Both the position numbers and the translations under genes were made by a program. Below the pieces are notes generated by a model. That model saw only the letters and a list, made by a program, of their open reading frames with translations, had not been told where the DNA came from and made no database searches. A DNA stretch of 64,000 nucleotides from Arabidopsis thaliana (Eukaryota; Streptophyta; Magnoliopsida; Brassicales; Brassicaceae), in contig NC_003074.8 in NCBI RefSeq assembly GCF_000001735.4, forward strand, positions 19,785,261 through 19,849,260, written 5' to 3'. Shown here piece by piece: positions 33,501-46,100 of the stretch; within the stretch, counting starts at the first letter, position 1; each line of letters opens with the position of its first letter.

Positions 33501-33741
33501 ACATTTATGTTCTTGTGTTCTTTATTTTTGAGACATAATCTTCCATTTCTTCACTTCAATGTTTCTCTTCTCTGCTTTCGGTCATTGCTATGCCCCATTT
33601 GTTCTTACCTTTTCGTTCTACCAATAATATAAATATTCTCTTTTTTCACCTAATGACGTCGAAGATACCATCGTCACGTGACATCCGCACACCATATGTA
33701 TTGACATTGGTATTAGTGTTGAAAATTAGAAGGGGTGTCAA

Positions 33742-33845
33742 TGGGCCGTGCTTGAAGAATATAGTCCGAATCAATCTCAGAGTTTAGGCCCATTTCAATC
33801 TCTTAGCGGTATAATCCATCATTGTACTAGCGTTTAGGCCCATTT
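33742..33845. promoter_or_regulatory. Cluster of site II-type GGCCCA motifs
   Basis: TGGGCC at 33742-33747 and GGCCCA inside an identical 14-mer at 33782-33795 and 33832-33845. Such clusters mark promoters of growth-related plant genes, yet the nearest annotated gene end is the 3' end of CP29. It may drive an unannotated transcript, possibly antisense to the CP29 3' UTR. Confidence 0.3.
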
Positions 33846-34477
33846 AATAAAATTGGGATATATAATACGGATTACACCAAACTATAAAGTTTTGAATCCC
33901 AGAGCATATGCACTGGGTTCATATGAGAACTGACAATACAACCTCACACAATCAAACCCTTCCAGAAAATTTCTTGTTCCATATCGAAATTTGTTAAGTT
34001 TTAGGAAAACTGGTTTTCAGAACATAAGAAGATCACGAACATCAAATAAAACAGACTGCTACAGTCACTCTCATATGCCAAAAAGCCAAATTGTGTCAAA
34101 ATACCAACAAAAAAGACAAGAAGAAAATGCAACTTCAACTACAACCAATCTCGCAGGATTCGAACAGACAAGAAACATGGGTTCTCTGCTTTAATCTAAT
34201 TGTTATCTTTCTCAAAAAAAGACCATTCCTTAACGACCTTCATGCATCAAAGGCGGATAAAGCCTAGCGTGCACCAGCAGTGAGTTTTAGTTACTGTCTG
34301 AAACCGCCATTTTCCACTAACCCTATATGCTTCAAAGAACCTGTTACATTCGAGATTCAACTGTCTTAAGCAAGGCAATATATGATTCAGAATGGAAATA
34401 GCAGAACATGGCTGAGAATTGCGATTCTTACCCTCCAGAATTTGCATTTTTTGAGAATATGAAAGAGGTGTGACCGC

Positions 34478-36163
34478 TCAAAATTGGCCTCTTGGTGGCC
34501 TAGCCTCAGCCTCTGAGACTCTTATTTGTCTTCCATCCAAATCCTTTAGGAAAGTAACACATGAGTTAGATATTTGATATTTACAGTAAGAAGTACCAAT
34601 CGAATAAATTATTATGCAAAGAAGAGAAGTGATGATACTTACTGCTCCATTCAAGGAATTGATCGCCTTCTGAACCTCTTGGGAAGAGCTAAGTGTCACA
34701 AATCCAAAACCCTTGGATCTACCGCTGTCCCTGTCGTAGATAACCCTAGCTTCAACTACCTTTCCTTGCTCGTTAAACAAGTTCTCAAGTGCCATGTCAT
34801 CAACACCCCAAGAAAGGTTGCCCACGTAGAGACGGTTTCCTGAACCTGAGCCCGAACCGGACCCTGACCCCGAACCATAACTGGAACGTTGAGACCCTCC
34901 GTAACCACCACCACTACGTTGAGAACCGTATCCACCACCACGCTCGGAACCATAACCACCACCACGCTCGGAACCATAACCACCACCACGCTCGGAACCG
35001 TAACCTCCACCACGCTCAGAACCGTAACCTCCACTTCTTGGTCCTCTGGAGAAGGATTCCTCTCTTTTAGGTGGAGGAGGGCCAGCATTGACTCTCAAAG
35101 GTCTGCCTTCAAATTCCTGAAATGTTAAAAATCAACAGGATTAATGAAAACAGCCAGTGTAGTAATGTAAGAAATCCAAAAGACAAGCTTGAAGGTATGA
35201 ACAACAAGACAATGTGACAAAAACAAATGTACAAATCTAAATCGGCTACTTATATCCCAAATGAGAAACACGAACAACCTAGAAGAAGATGCATCTTATC
35301 AGCAGAATATAAAACAACATCAACCACGAAGTCTCCACAAACCAAACAGAAGATAAACAACACTATTTCTCTATCTCAAACGTTCATACAATCCAATTCA
35401 TGGAATTCCACATTACACACAAGCCAAGAACAAGAAACAATACAAGCAACTCAATAAACAAACAAGTCCACACAAAACTCTTATCAACAAGTAAAGACAC
35501 AGTAGCGAACACAAGTATCTGCTTACATAGCCATTGAACTGTTGAGCTGCTGCTTCAACTTCCGCTGCGGTTGACATTGTCACAAATCCGAAACCCCTGC
35601 TCCGGCCAGTCACTTTGTCATAGATAACCTACAATATCAAACTCATTTCATCACAAATGAAAACAATCTCAAACCTTTAGCTATGTTCTCACTTTAACTC
35701 TACTCAAAACGATTCAAACCCAATTAAGAAAGATAATTAATCCAAATCTGAAAACAGAAACCTAAATTTATCTTACCTCAACCATCTCAACATTTCCAGC
35801 GCTCTCAAAGAGCTGAGCAAGCTGAGCGCTATCAACGTTAAAAGAAAGGTTACCAACAAAGAGCTTAAGGTCAGGAGAGAAGGAGTTACGCTCCACAGGC
35901 GCTGAATCGTCACCGTCAGCGAACATATCATCTTCCTCCACCTCAAAATCCGAAGATACAGCAACGTTTCTAACGAAACGCGACGGGTACTCGGCGGGGG
36001 ATGAGCATTTGAGGGCGGAGGAAGCGAAGATAGAGACGAGGTGGTCGGAGTGAAGTTTGAAGGAGAGGGAAGGAGGTAAGACGGAGACGGAAGCGGGTCT
36101 GGAGACGCAGAGAGGAAGGGATTTAGGATTGAAAGCAGAGAGGGAAGAAGCAGAGGCAGACAT
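34478..36163 (-). CDS. CP29: CP29, chloroplast RNA-binding protein (cpRNP)
   Basis: Four exons: 36163-35777, 35628-35527, 35116-34643 and 34543-34478, giving 342 residues. A Ser-rich chloroplast transit peptide occupies roughly 1-65, then an acidic stretch (EVEEDD). RRM1 (about 99-177) has RNP2 LFVGNLS and RNP1 RGFGFVTM. A Gly/Ser/Arg linker follows (about 186-255) with five near-perfect octapeptide units GGYGSERG (192-231) and a GS run. RRM2 (about 256-334) has LYVGNLS and KGFGFVTL. Family knowledge: abundant stromal RNA-binding proteins that protect plastid mRNAs, affect editing and help growth in the cold; the RGG-like linker of CP29 proteins is tied to phase separation in cold. The 3' end of this gene was duplicated in inverted orientation to 17767-18326. 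The paralogue is CP29B (At2g37220, from memory). Confidence 0.96.
34913..35032 (-). repeat. In-frame 24-base tandem repeats in CP29 linker
   Basis: Five consecutive 24-base units encode GGYGSERG (last unit GGYGSQRS), followed by a GS dipeptide run to about 34850. The repeats stay in frame; copy number is likely to vary between accessions. Confidence 0.85.
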
Positions 36164-37552
36164 GGCTAAAGCTTGAGAGAATTTTGCTCTCGAGGCTAAA
36201 GCTTTGAGAAGCTGGTGGTGAAGAGATAAGGTTTAAGGGTTCTGCGAGATAACAAGTCCAGTTTTTGATATTTATTGGCAAAAAAAATGGAACTTTTCGT
36301 TTTTTCTTTGCAAAAAATAAAAATCTTTATCCACTTGAAATATCTCCCACTTGGATTTTTTTTTTACCTACTAAAATCTGTGTCAGTCAAAAGAGTTGGT
36401 AAAAATAAAAGTTACTTTGTTACATAAAATATAAAAATAGCATTGATCTTATTGTTTGATTCATTAAGTACGAAAATATGACAACACAAATATAAATGTT
36501 GTGTTTACTGTTTACTAATGAAATGAAAACAGATTAATAAATAATTATATTGAAAATTTAGAAATTTCAAATATACTTTTTTTTTTACAGTAAGCTTGAG
36601 GAGCTTAAAAGAAGAGTTACTCAAACCAATTGAGTTTTTTTTTTCTGTTATATAGTAATTTTTCAATGAAGTGAATGGTATGTGTGATAAGATCTGGTGC
36701 GTCCAAATTGGATGGACGGTGTAGATTAAAGAGAAGGAATAAGAGAGTGGGTCTAGTGAGAAGATAAGGCCATTACTAAAAGCCAAAGGAAAAAATGCAA
36801 CTAGAGAGACTGTACACTGAGGCTCCAGTATGGATCTTCAACTCGTTCTTAACTATTAAGTAACCACTGATACCATAATTTTGAGGTTTATGTAATATTG
36901 ATACAGTTTCACTTGTTTTCCAGATTTTTTTTGTTTGTTTGTTTTTTTCCTTTTTGTTGGAAATGAAAATCAAAGGTAAAAATAATAGGCAACAAAAATG
37001 AATTTATAGTCATGAGTAAGCCTTGCACAAATTTTCAATTAAGATTCCAAATATAGTGTGTTCCGGCTTAAGTTAAGGAAGAGTATGTAACTGACTAACT
37101 GTTGTAGCATTAGGCTCAATAGTCAATACTACCAGAAGATGCCATCTTCTCGAACCAAATCATCAATTCTGTCCCAAAGCCTCCTCTCCGGTTCACGTCT
37201 GTATTCAGGAGACAATGGATCCGAGAGATAAACCCTAGCTCTCCATTGCTGAGGTTTAGGTTTGGATAATGAATAAAATTAGCAAAGAGTTACTTATTAG
37301 AGCCGGTTAAGCTGGAGATGTCTAGTCTGGGATCGGGTATTTCCCAAACCCGAATTTAACCGTTTAATAACCATCCCGGTTCAGATTCATAATAAGAATG
37401 GGTCCCATTGATAGCCACGTGTCGCTAGCGAAGACGTAAGAAGAGATTGAAAATGGCTAAGGAACATTGTCCGGCGGAGAATCGAAGAAGAGAAGAAGAA
37501 CACAACAGTCAGATACTTTTTCTTCTTATTTTGTCCGTACCGAAATCGGAAA
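36164..37552. other. Divergent promoter region, CP29 / small membrane gene
   Basis: Contains the CP29 leader (left), AT-rich spacer, a coding-like exon on the minus strand at 37129-37248 and the leader of the plus-strand gene starting at 37553. Apart from that exon nothing gene-like is seen. Confidence 0.5.
37129..37248 (-). other. Coding-like terminal exon of unknown gene
   Basis: After an acceptor-like CCTCAG (37251-37249) an open frame of 39 codons ends in TAG at 37131-37129. It reads QWRARVYLSDPLSPEYRREP, then ERRLWDRIDDLVREDG and ends IFW. The composition, rich in Arg, Asp, Glu, Trp and aromatic residues, is that of real protein and unlike random translation of the AT-rich surroundings. 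The upstream exons would have to overlap the promoter and first exon of the plus-strand gene, and I could not find them. It may be the last exon of an unannotated gene or a relic. I do not recognise the family. Confidence 0.35.
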
Positions 37553-38038
37553 ATGGACATTACTGTTCGAATCTCCGGCTTAAAATCCTCCAATCTAATC
37601 CGGATAACCCCTAGATTCTCATCTTCCTCTAGATTCCGTTGCTCCAACAACGAACCTCCTCGAAAGGGAAACGAGTCCAACGGTGAGAGTCTGATCTCGA
37701 AGCTTATGTTCGTTGGTAGATTATAATCGGTTAAATTCGGTTTTATTTGGTTTATAGCAGGTGGTGGTGGTGATAAAGCGTCGACGGACTGGGACAAGGC
37801 GTGGAAGAATTTCAAGAAGCAGAGCAAGAAGTCATTGTTCTCGCAATTCAACGTGGACAAGTACGTGACTTGGAATCCTCCCAGATCGGAGTTTGATTTG
37901 TCGGAAGAAGTCGATCCTATAAAAAGAACAGAGAGATCCAATCTCATGCTCTGGACAAGTCCAAGGTTCACACTTGTTGGAGCCATCGTCATTGTCTCAT
38001 TCCTCCTTCTCTACACCATTCTTGCTCCTGTCAAGTGA
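37553..38038 (+). CDS. Small single-pass membrane protein, unknown function
   Basis: Two exons: 37553-37682 and 37761-38038, giving 135 residues. The N-terminus (about 1-40) is rich in Ser and Arg and low in acidic residues, like an organellar transit peptide. A middle part with WDKAWKNFKKQSKKSLFSQF and YVTWNPPRSEFDLSEEVDP follows. One hydrophobic helix lies near the C-terminus (LVGAIVIVSFLLLYTIL), ending APVK. It is probably a plastid or mitochondrial membrane protein. I do not recognise a named domain. From memory At3g53470, annotated as unknown. The joined frame and splice signals (CG/GTGAGA and TATAGCAG) are clear. Confidence 0.88.
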
Positions 38039-40105
38039 TAATAATCTCATTCATCTTTCATTTAGATCAGATTCTGAATCTGTTGTTTCTACTGTTTATA
38101 TGCATTACTACTTTTGCCAAATAATAAGATCGCAGTTTCTACAGTCAAGCAAATAAAAACGCAGTATAATAGAGCCCTTTTTGTTTTTGTAATAACCGAG
38201 ATAGATCATGAGCCGAAATCAAGATTAATCCCCTGAAGTTTATAGAAATTCGTGTATTTTTTTGCCGTTGAAAATGTTTACAGTAGTTAAAAATGAATGA
38301 TAAACGGTTTTCGTAGATGGTAGAACTCAATCTCTAGACTTGATCCTCTACACACTCAAACAAACCACTTGGTTACACGTTCTTGGTTGAGCGGATTTCA
38401 AATGTGAAACATTTTAACTCATTTTTTTTGGTGAACCTGACCAAAAGAATATTGATTGTACAAGAACCAAAGTTAAAACTTGTTTTGGTCGTTGTTGAAT
38501 AAGAAAACCGTGCTCTCAGAAGTCTTTATATAGGCAAACATATAAATTGTGAATTTTGTTTTCTTTATTATCAATTACAATTTATTTTAAAATATAAATA
38601 AAGATATAATAAAGCTATATATTCACGAATAATTCTAAAAAAGTGGTAACAAAAAATGACTTGAAAACATTTTTCTAGTTTCAATTTCAAGTCATTCTAA
38701 GAAGTTAAAATTAAGGAATATCACATGCATGAAGTTACATTGAAAGTGTCTTCTTACAAAATAGAAAAAAAATAAAAAATAAAAACATAGTAAATGTTGT
38801 GCATTATTCTTTCAATAATTAGGGAAAACAATAATACAGTATCTTAGATGTTTATAAGACCAGTATTTATTCATCCAGGCCTAACAAAACTGCCCGCCGC
38901 GATTTCTCATGTAAGTATGTAACCTTAGTTATTAAACAAAATTGCATTTCTTAGACGTTAACCAACTTAATTATTTGTCTTATAGTCAACGTGATTTTTT
39001 TACTTTATAATAATGCTTCGATCGTAAGTTGAATCTCAATCAATGTCTTGATTCCCGAGAGAGAAGTAGAGCGTTAAAATTGCCGTACAGAACATGATGG
39101 AGACATTAATGAATTCAATAAAATCGGCGAAGTTGGAGGTTTAGCTGAGGGAGGCCTGTGTCATGCTGATTCGTTTAGTTACCAACTCTTCTTTCAAACA
39201 TCTTTAGTATGTTACTGCTTTCATCCTCTTTATTTGATCTACTGATTATATATATATATATTTTTTTTTTACTACATTCGACATTCGTTGCTAAGAGAAT
39301 AGAAAACAATTTTCTTTTTCAAAATTATCCTTAGTTTGATATTGGTATGAGAGATTTACATGTAATTTCGACTCTTGAAAATAGATAAATGTATGTTGAG
39401 TATTGTTGACTATAAGAAACTAGATGAATGCATCAAATAGAAGTGTCTTTTTGCTTTATGTACTTCCCCACTTGAAAACATGACGATTCTATGAACGATT
39501 TCATTCGTCATAACGATAGAATTAGTTTGTCCTACGAAAACAAATGTAAAACTACTATAATTTTCTTGACGTAATATTGGTGGGTTTCATGCTGCGGCTG
39601 TTGGTTGGGAAACGTCCAATATAAACATTTCTAATTATGTATATACCTGAAAATTTGTAAAAGCTAATCTAAATTGTGAAACATACATAACAAATACTTT
39701 AAGAAGAAAAAGTCATCAAGCAAACAAGAAGACATGACCTAGAACCATTTCCGAGACATTATATTAATATAAAATTGATATTCAAATCCTCCACGATCTT
39801 ACAGCTTTCAACTTTGAGTATTTCAACGTTTTCTCTGATTACACATAAACTAAAATTTGTTTTTTTGTTTTTTTAATAGTTGATAGCATGTGTTAATTAT
39901 TAGTTTATATCATACAATGACCTTAGAATCCGCAGATCATTTCAAGAACTCAGAACAAAAGCTGATGTATTCACTTACATCATTGAATTGTGTCAGTTTG
40001 AGTAACCCATAATATAAATATACGCAAGTCAAAATGCATTGAGCTTATCTCTCATTTAGACTTTAAATTTCTGATTTCAGAGAGGTCAACTCTTTAAGCC
40101 AAGCC
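38039..40105. other. AT-rich spacer upstream of ABCG37
   Basis: Holds the 3' UTR of the preceding gene and about 1.7 kb of AT-rich promoter sequence of ABCG37, including short TA runs near 39250. A CG-containing patch at 38880-38910 is the only compositional change. No ORF, RNA gene or transposon end recognised. Confidence 0.5.
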
Positions 40106-43100
40106 ATGGCTCATATGGTTGGAGCAGACGATATTGAGTCATTGAGAGTAGAGCTTGCAGAGATCGGAAGAAGCATCAGATCATCATTCCGGAGACATAC
40201 TTCGAGTTTCAGAAGCAGCTCTTCAATATATGAAGTTGAAAATGATGGTGATGTTAATGATCATGATGCAGAGTATGCTCTGCAATGGGCTGAGATTGAG
40301 AGATTACCAACTGTCAAGCGAATGAGATCGACTCTCCTTGATGATGGCGATGAGTCCATGACCGAGAAAGGAAGAAGAGTCGTTGATGTCACAAAGCTTG
40401 GAGCCGTGGAACGTCATCTGATGATTGAGAAACTCATCAAACACATTGAGAATGATAATCTCAAGTTGCTCAAGAAAATCAGGAGAAGAATAGACAGGTA
40501 AGTAAAAACAAAATCTCTAGGACAAAGCTTTTCCCATTTGTGATTTCTAATTCTAGAAAGTTTGGAACTGTGTTGTGCAGAGTCGGGATGGAGTTACCGA
40601 CCATAGAAGTGAGGTACGAGAGTTTAAAAGTGGTGGCCGAGTGCGAGGTTGTCGAAGGGAAGGCACTTCCAACACTGTGGAACACTGCTAAGCGTGTTTT
40701 ATCTGTGAGTACTCAGCAATTTCTGCGAATTACAAAGTTGTTATTGTCTTGATCCTAAATTGAATGCTCTTGTGTTTTCTATTTCTCCAGGAACTGGTGA
40801 AGCTCACTGGTGCAAAAACACATGAAGCCAAGATAAACATTATTAATGATGTTAATGGCATTATAAAGCCAGGAAGGTTAGTAGTTGTCTCCTAACTAGT
40901 TTTGATCAAAGTTTTATACCTTCAAGTGTGCTTATTCTTCTTGCTGTTGCAGGTTAACACTGTTGCTTGGTCCTCCTAGCTGCGGAAAAACAACTTTGTT
41001 AAAGGCCTTGTCTGGAAATTTAGAAAACAATCTAAAGGTTCTAATGATGAAAGCAGTTATATCATTTTCTTGTGAAGATTTTTTTGCTGCAGCTGTGTGA
41101 AGTTTGTACCTTTTCTCTTGTTTTTCCTTTTTGTTTCCACAGTGTTCAGGTGAAATATCTTACAATGGACACAGACTGGATGAGTTTGTTCCTCAGAAAA
41201 CTTCAGCGTACATAAGTCAATATGATCTGCACATTGCAGAGATGACAGTGAGGGAGACAGTTGACTTCTCAGCTCGTTGTCAGGGCGTTGGTAGCCGAAC
41301 AGGTAGATTTTATAAACCAATCATTGTTTCCCTGAGTGCATTGAAATGTATGTATTCATGATTCTTTTTTCCGCCTACGAAAACAGATATTATGATGGAA
41401 GTTAGTAAAAGAGAAAAGGAAAAAGGAATCATTCCTGACACAGAAGTGGATGCTTACATGAAAGTACATTCCTCTGACACTCTCTAGTCTCTGAAGATTA
41501 TTCTAAATCTAATCTTTAAACTCAGGTGGTTGATTAGAGACTTTTTGTTTTCCTATAGGCAATTTCTGTTGAAGGACTCCAAAGAAGTCTGCAAACAGAT
41601 TACATTTTGAAGGTAATATAGTCTCTTTGATAGCCTGGCTAATAATCTGGCCCTTTTTTTTGGCTCTTATGTCTTGTGTTGCATTTGCAGATTCTCGGAC
41701 TTGATATTTGTGCAGAAATATTGATTGGAGATGTGATGAGGAGAGGTATATCAGGAGGTCAAAAGAAGCGTCTTACCACAGGTTAGTTCATATCTCGGAA
41801 CCTTCAAAATTGTCATCTTTTGTTGACATGTTCATTTTCTAAAGCATTACTTGAATCTCTGAATGTTTGCAGCTGAGATGATCGTTGGCCCGACAAAGGC
41901 TCTGTTTATGGATGAAATAACAAATGGCCTAGACAGCTCCACAGCTTTTCAGATTGTCAAATCTCTTCAGCAGTTTGCTCACATATCAAGCGCTACTGTA
42001 CTTGTTTCGCTTCTTCAACCCGCCCCAGAATCCTATGACCTCTTTGATGACATTATGCTGATGGCCAAAGGAAGAATCGTGTATCATGGTCCACGCGGTG
42101 AAGTCCTTAACTTCTTTGAGGATTGTGGATTCCGATGCCCTGAAAGGAAGGGTGTTGCAGACTTTCTCCAGGAGGTAAAAAACCAAAGCTTTGTTCCCTA
42201 AGATGAAACTTCTGTGCTTTTGAAGTCATCAGTTGTTGACCTTCTCTTGTTCTGCTTTGAAGGTTATATCCAAAAAAGATCAAGCACAATACTGGTGGCA
42301 CGAGGATTTACCTTACAGTTTTGTCTCGGTAGAAATGTTGTCGAAGAAGTTCAAGGACTTGAGTATTGGGAAAAAGATCGAAGACACTCTGTCAAAGCCA
42401 TATGATAGATCCAAAAGCCATAAGGATGCTTTGTCCTTCAGTGTGTATTCTCTTCCAAACTGGGAGCTGTTCATAGCATGCATATCAAGAGAGTATCTTC
42501 TCATGAAGAGAAACTATTTCGTCTATATTTTCAAGACTGCTCAGGTACAATAAGAGTTTCCATTCCACAGATTTTCTCCTTGTCTTCTTTAGATGTCGAT
42601 AGTATTCCTGAGCTTTCTAGCTTTATGTGCGCAGCTTGTTATGGCCGCATTCATCACTATGACAGTGTTTATCCGAACACGGATGGGTATTGATATCATT
42701 CATGGAAATTCTTACATGAGTGCCCTCTTTTTCGCCCTCATTATACTTCTTGTTGACGGATTCCCAGAGTTGTCTATGACGGCTCAACGTCTAGCCGTGT
42801 TTTATAAGCAGAAGCAGTTGTGTTTCTATCCTGCATGGGCGTATGCAATCCCTGCAACAGTGTTAAAGGTCCCTCTCTCGTTCTTTGAATCTCTCGTTTG
42901 GACCTGCCTCTCATACTATGTCATTGGATACACCCCTGAAGCATCCAGGTGAGCTTTCCCCTCTGTTGCTTGGTTCACATTCAAGTCTGGAAATGCTCAG
43001 TCAAGAGTAAAATAATGAAGTTTAATGTTTCAGGTTCTTCAAGCAGTTCATTCTACTCTTTGCTGTTCACTTCACCTCGATATCCATGTTCCGGTGTCTA

Positions 43101-46100
43101 GCTGCAATCTTCCAGACAGTAGTTGCTTCAATCACAGCTGGCAGTTTTGGTATATTATTCACATTTGTCTTTGCCGGTTTCGTCATTCCACCACGTAAGA
43201 TTTCACCCCATTACTGTGCTAAATCTTACCTCACAAGTTGTACCATTCAAGCATGACTCTAAGGTTCTGTGTTTGCTGCAGCTTCTATGCCAGCATGGCT
43301 CAAGTGGGGTTTCTGGGCAAATCCTTTGAGTTACGGTGAGATTGGGTTATCAGTAAACGAGTTTCTTGCTCCAAGGTGGAATCAGGTGATCTCTCTTAGT
43401 TTCGAACCGTCCTCTTCTCTCTTAATCACCCAACCTTCTTCTTTATTTGGCTTCTCAGAATTTTTCTGGTTACACATGTAGATGCAACCCAATAATTTTA
43501 CCTTAGGACGAACCATACTCCAAACCCGTGGAATGGACTACAACGGTTACATGTACTGGGTATCATTATGTGCCTTGTTGGGTTTCACTGTGCTCTTCAA
43601 CATCATTTTCACTCTGGCTCTAACGTTCTTGAAATGTAAGTACATCCATCATCATCTACTAAAAGTAAATGTATATTCTTTCAAAACACAGTCGCCACAT
43701 ACTTAGACAGCCTTTACCAAATCACAGCACCCACATCATCTCGAGCCATGATTTCGCAAGACAAACTCTCTGAGCTGCAAGGAACAGAAAAGTCAACAGA
43801 AGATTCTTCTGTCAGGAAAAAGACCACAGACTCCCCTGTAAAGACCGAAGAAGAAGGTGAAAACTTTGTTGACTCTCTTCTCACATCTCTATTTTTTTTC
43901 TCCCACTAACACTTTCTGCTGACACAGACAAAATGGTCTTACCATTCAAGCCTCTCACTGTAACATTTCAAGACTTGAACTATTTCGTTGACATGCCAGT
44001 GGTAAAGCTATCATAACTCAAACTATAAACCATATCTCAAGACTATCGCCACGGCTCTCACTTATTCTTTAATATTCCAATGATGATGATCTCAGGAGAT
44101 GAGAGACCAAGGATATGATCAGAAGAAACTACAACTTCTCTCAGATATCACAGGAGCTTTCCGTCCCGGAATCCTAACGGCACTAATGGGAGTGAGTGGA
44201 GCTGGAAAAACCACTCTTCTCGACGTTCTAGCCGGAAGGAAAACAAGCGGATACATCGAAGGAGACATTAGAATCAGTGGCTTCCCTAAAGTCCAAGAAA
44301 CATTCGCTAGAGTCTCAGGCTACTGTGAACAAACAGATATTCACTCACCAAACATCACTGTAGAAGAATCCGTAATCTACTCGGCTTGGCTTCGTCTAGC
44401 TCCTGAGATCGATGCCACAACAAAAACCGTAAACCTCTGTTTTCTCTCTTCTCTTCTCTTCCATTACTCGAAATCAAAAGCTTAAGTAACGAAACGTTGA
44501 AAATTGTACAGAAATTCGTGAAGCAAGTGCTTGAGACGATCGAATTAGATGAGATTAAAGATTCATTGGTGGGAGTCACCGGAGTTAGTGGATTATCGAC
44601 GGAGCAAAGGAAGAGATTGACGATTGCGGTGGAGTTGGTGGCGAATCCGTCGATTATATTTATGGATGAGCCAACGACGGGGCTAGACGCAAGAGCAGCT
44701 GCCATTGTTATGAGAGCTGTGAAGAACGTCGCTGATACTGGACGAACCATCGTCTGTACTATTCATCAGCCTAGTATCGACATTTTTGAAGCCTTCGACG
44801 AGGTAAATTGCATAATTGGCTCAATAAACTGAATTGTTATATTTTGACCCCAAACTGTTTTATCTTATAAACCAAGTCCAAACTTGAATTTGCAGCTGGT
44901 GCTTCTTAAAAGAGGTGGTCGCATGATCTACACAGGACCATTAGGCCAACATTCACGTCACATTATCGAGTATTTTGAGGTAAATTTGCATAAATTTTAC
45001 TTTTAGTCTATGATTGTTTTTACAAAGATATGTTAACTTCTTTTATTTATTGGATTGAAAAACAGAGTGTTCCTGAAATTCCTAAAATAAAAGACAACCA
45101 CAATCCAGCAACATGGATGCTTGATGTTAGTTCACAGTCGGTAGAAATTGAACTTGGTGTCGATTTCGCAAAAATCTACCATGACTCTGCTCTTTACAAG
45201 TGAGTAAAAGCTTTTAAACTATGCATTAATAACTGTTATTGTTCTAAGAATGTGGTTGTAATGAAAACATGTGTGATTGTTATAGGCGAAACTCAGAGCT
45301 TGTGAAACAGTTGAGCCAGCCAGATTCAGGATCAAGTGATATACAGTTTAAGAGAACCTTTGCACAAAGCTGGTGGGGACAATTCAAATCTATTCTATGG
45401 AAAATGAACTTGTCTTATTGGAGAAGCCCTTCTTATAACCTAATGCGTATGATGCACACTTTAGTCTCTTCTTTGATCTTCGGCGCACTTTTCTGGAAAC
45501 AAGGCCAAAATCTGTAAGTGGAGAGTGAACATACCTCTTATATGACACTTTAGATCCCAGTTTGCTAACATTTTGAGTTGTGTTTTGTCATTTGTAGAGA
45601 TACTCAACAGAGTATGTTCACAGTATTTGGAGCGATCTACGGTTTGGTACTCTTCTTAGGGATAAACAATTGTGCATCAGCTCTTCAATATTTCGAAACA
45701 GAGAGAAATGTTATGTACCGGGAAAGATTCGCAGGGATGTACTCAGCGACTGCTTATGCATTGGGTCAAGTGGTGACTGAGATACCTTATATATTCATAC
45801 AAGCTGCCGAGTTTGTGATCGTAACATATCCAATGATCGGTTTCTATCCTTCAGCCTACAAAGTCTTTTGGTCACTCTACTCTATGTTTTGCTCACTACT
45901 CACTTTCAACTACCTTGCGATGTTCCTCGTCTCCATCACGCCAAACTTCATGGTTGCCGCGATTCTTCAATCGCTCTTTTATGTTGGTTTCAACCTTTTT
46001 TCGGGGTTTTTGATCCCCCAAACGGTAAGATCACCCATCCTTTAGTTTCTTGAACAAGAATCTTTACCAAGAAGAAAATGTTTTGTAATGTATTCTTTTG

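Larger units (their letters stand above)
30171..34477. other. 4.3-kb AT-rich spacer (LOG4 promoter; CP29 3' flank)
   Basis: The LOG4 promoter occupies the left end, with G-box CACGTG at 30497-30502 and CACGCGTG nearby (about 30556). Further G-boxes appear near 31901 and 33675. At 33742-33845 three GGCCCA/TGGGCC motifs cluster, two within an exactly repeated 14-mer GTTTAGGCCCATTT. From about 34150 the sequence is the CP29 3' UTR, recognised because it was carried along in the copy at 17767-18326. No coding exon was recognised. Confidence 0.5.

Noticed and set aside
34789-35070. Regular short repeat units suggestive of a CRISPR array
   Set aside because: The units are contiguous 24-mers without unique spacers, lie in a coding frame, and the DNA is plant nuclear.
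34756-35088. Two long alternative-frame ORFs in the CP29 glycine-repeat region (Val-rich on the minus strand, His/Thr-rich on the plus strand)
   Set aside because: They are out-of-frame readings of the 24-base coding repeat of CP29 and vanish outside it.
37387-37992. 201-codon minus-strand ORF over the small membrane protein gene
   Set aside because: Antisense to two exons and an intron whose plus-strand frame and splice signals are convincing.
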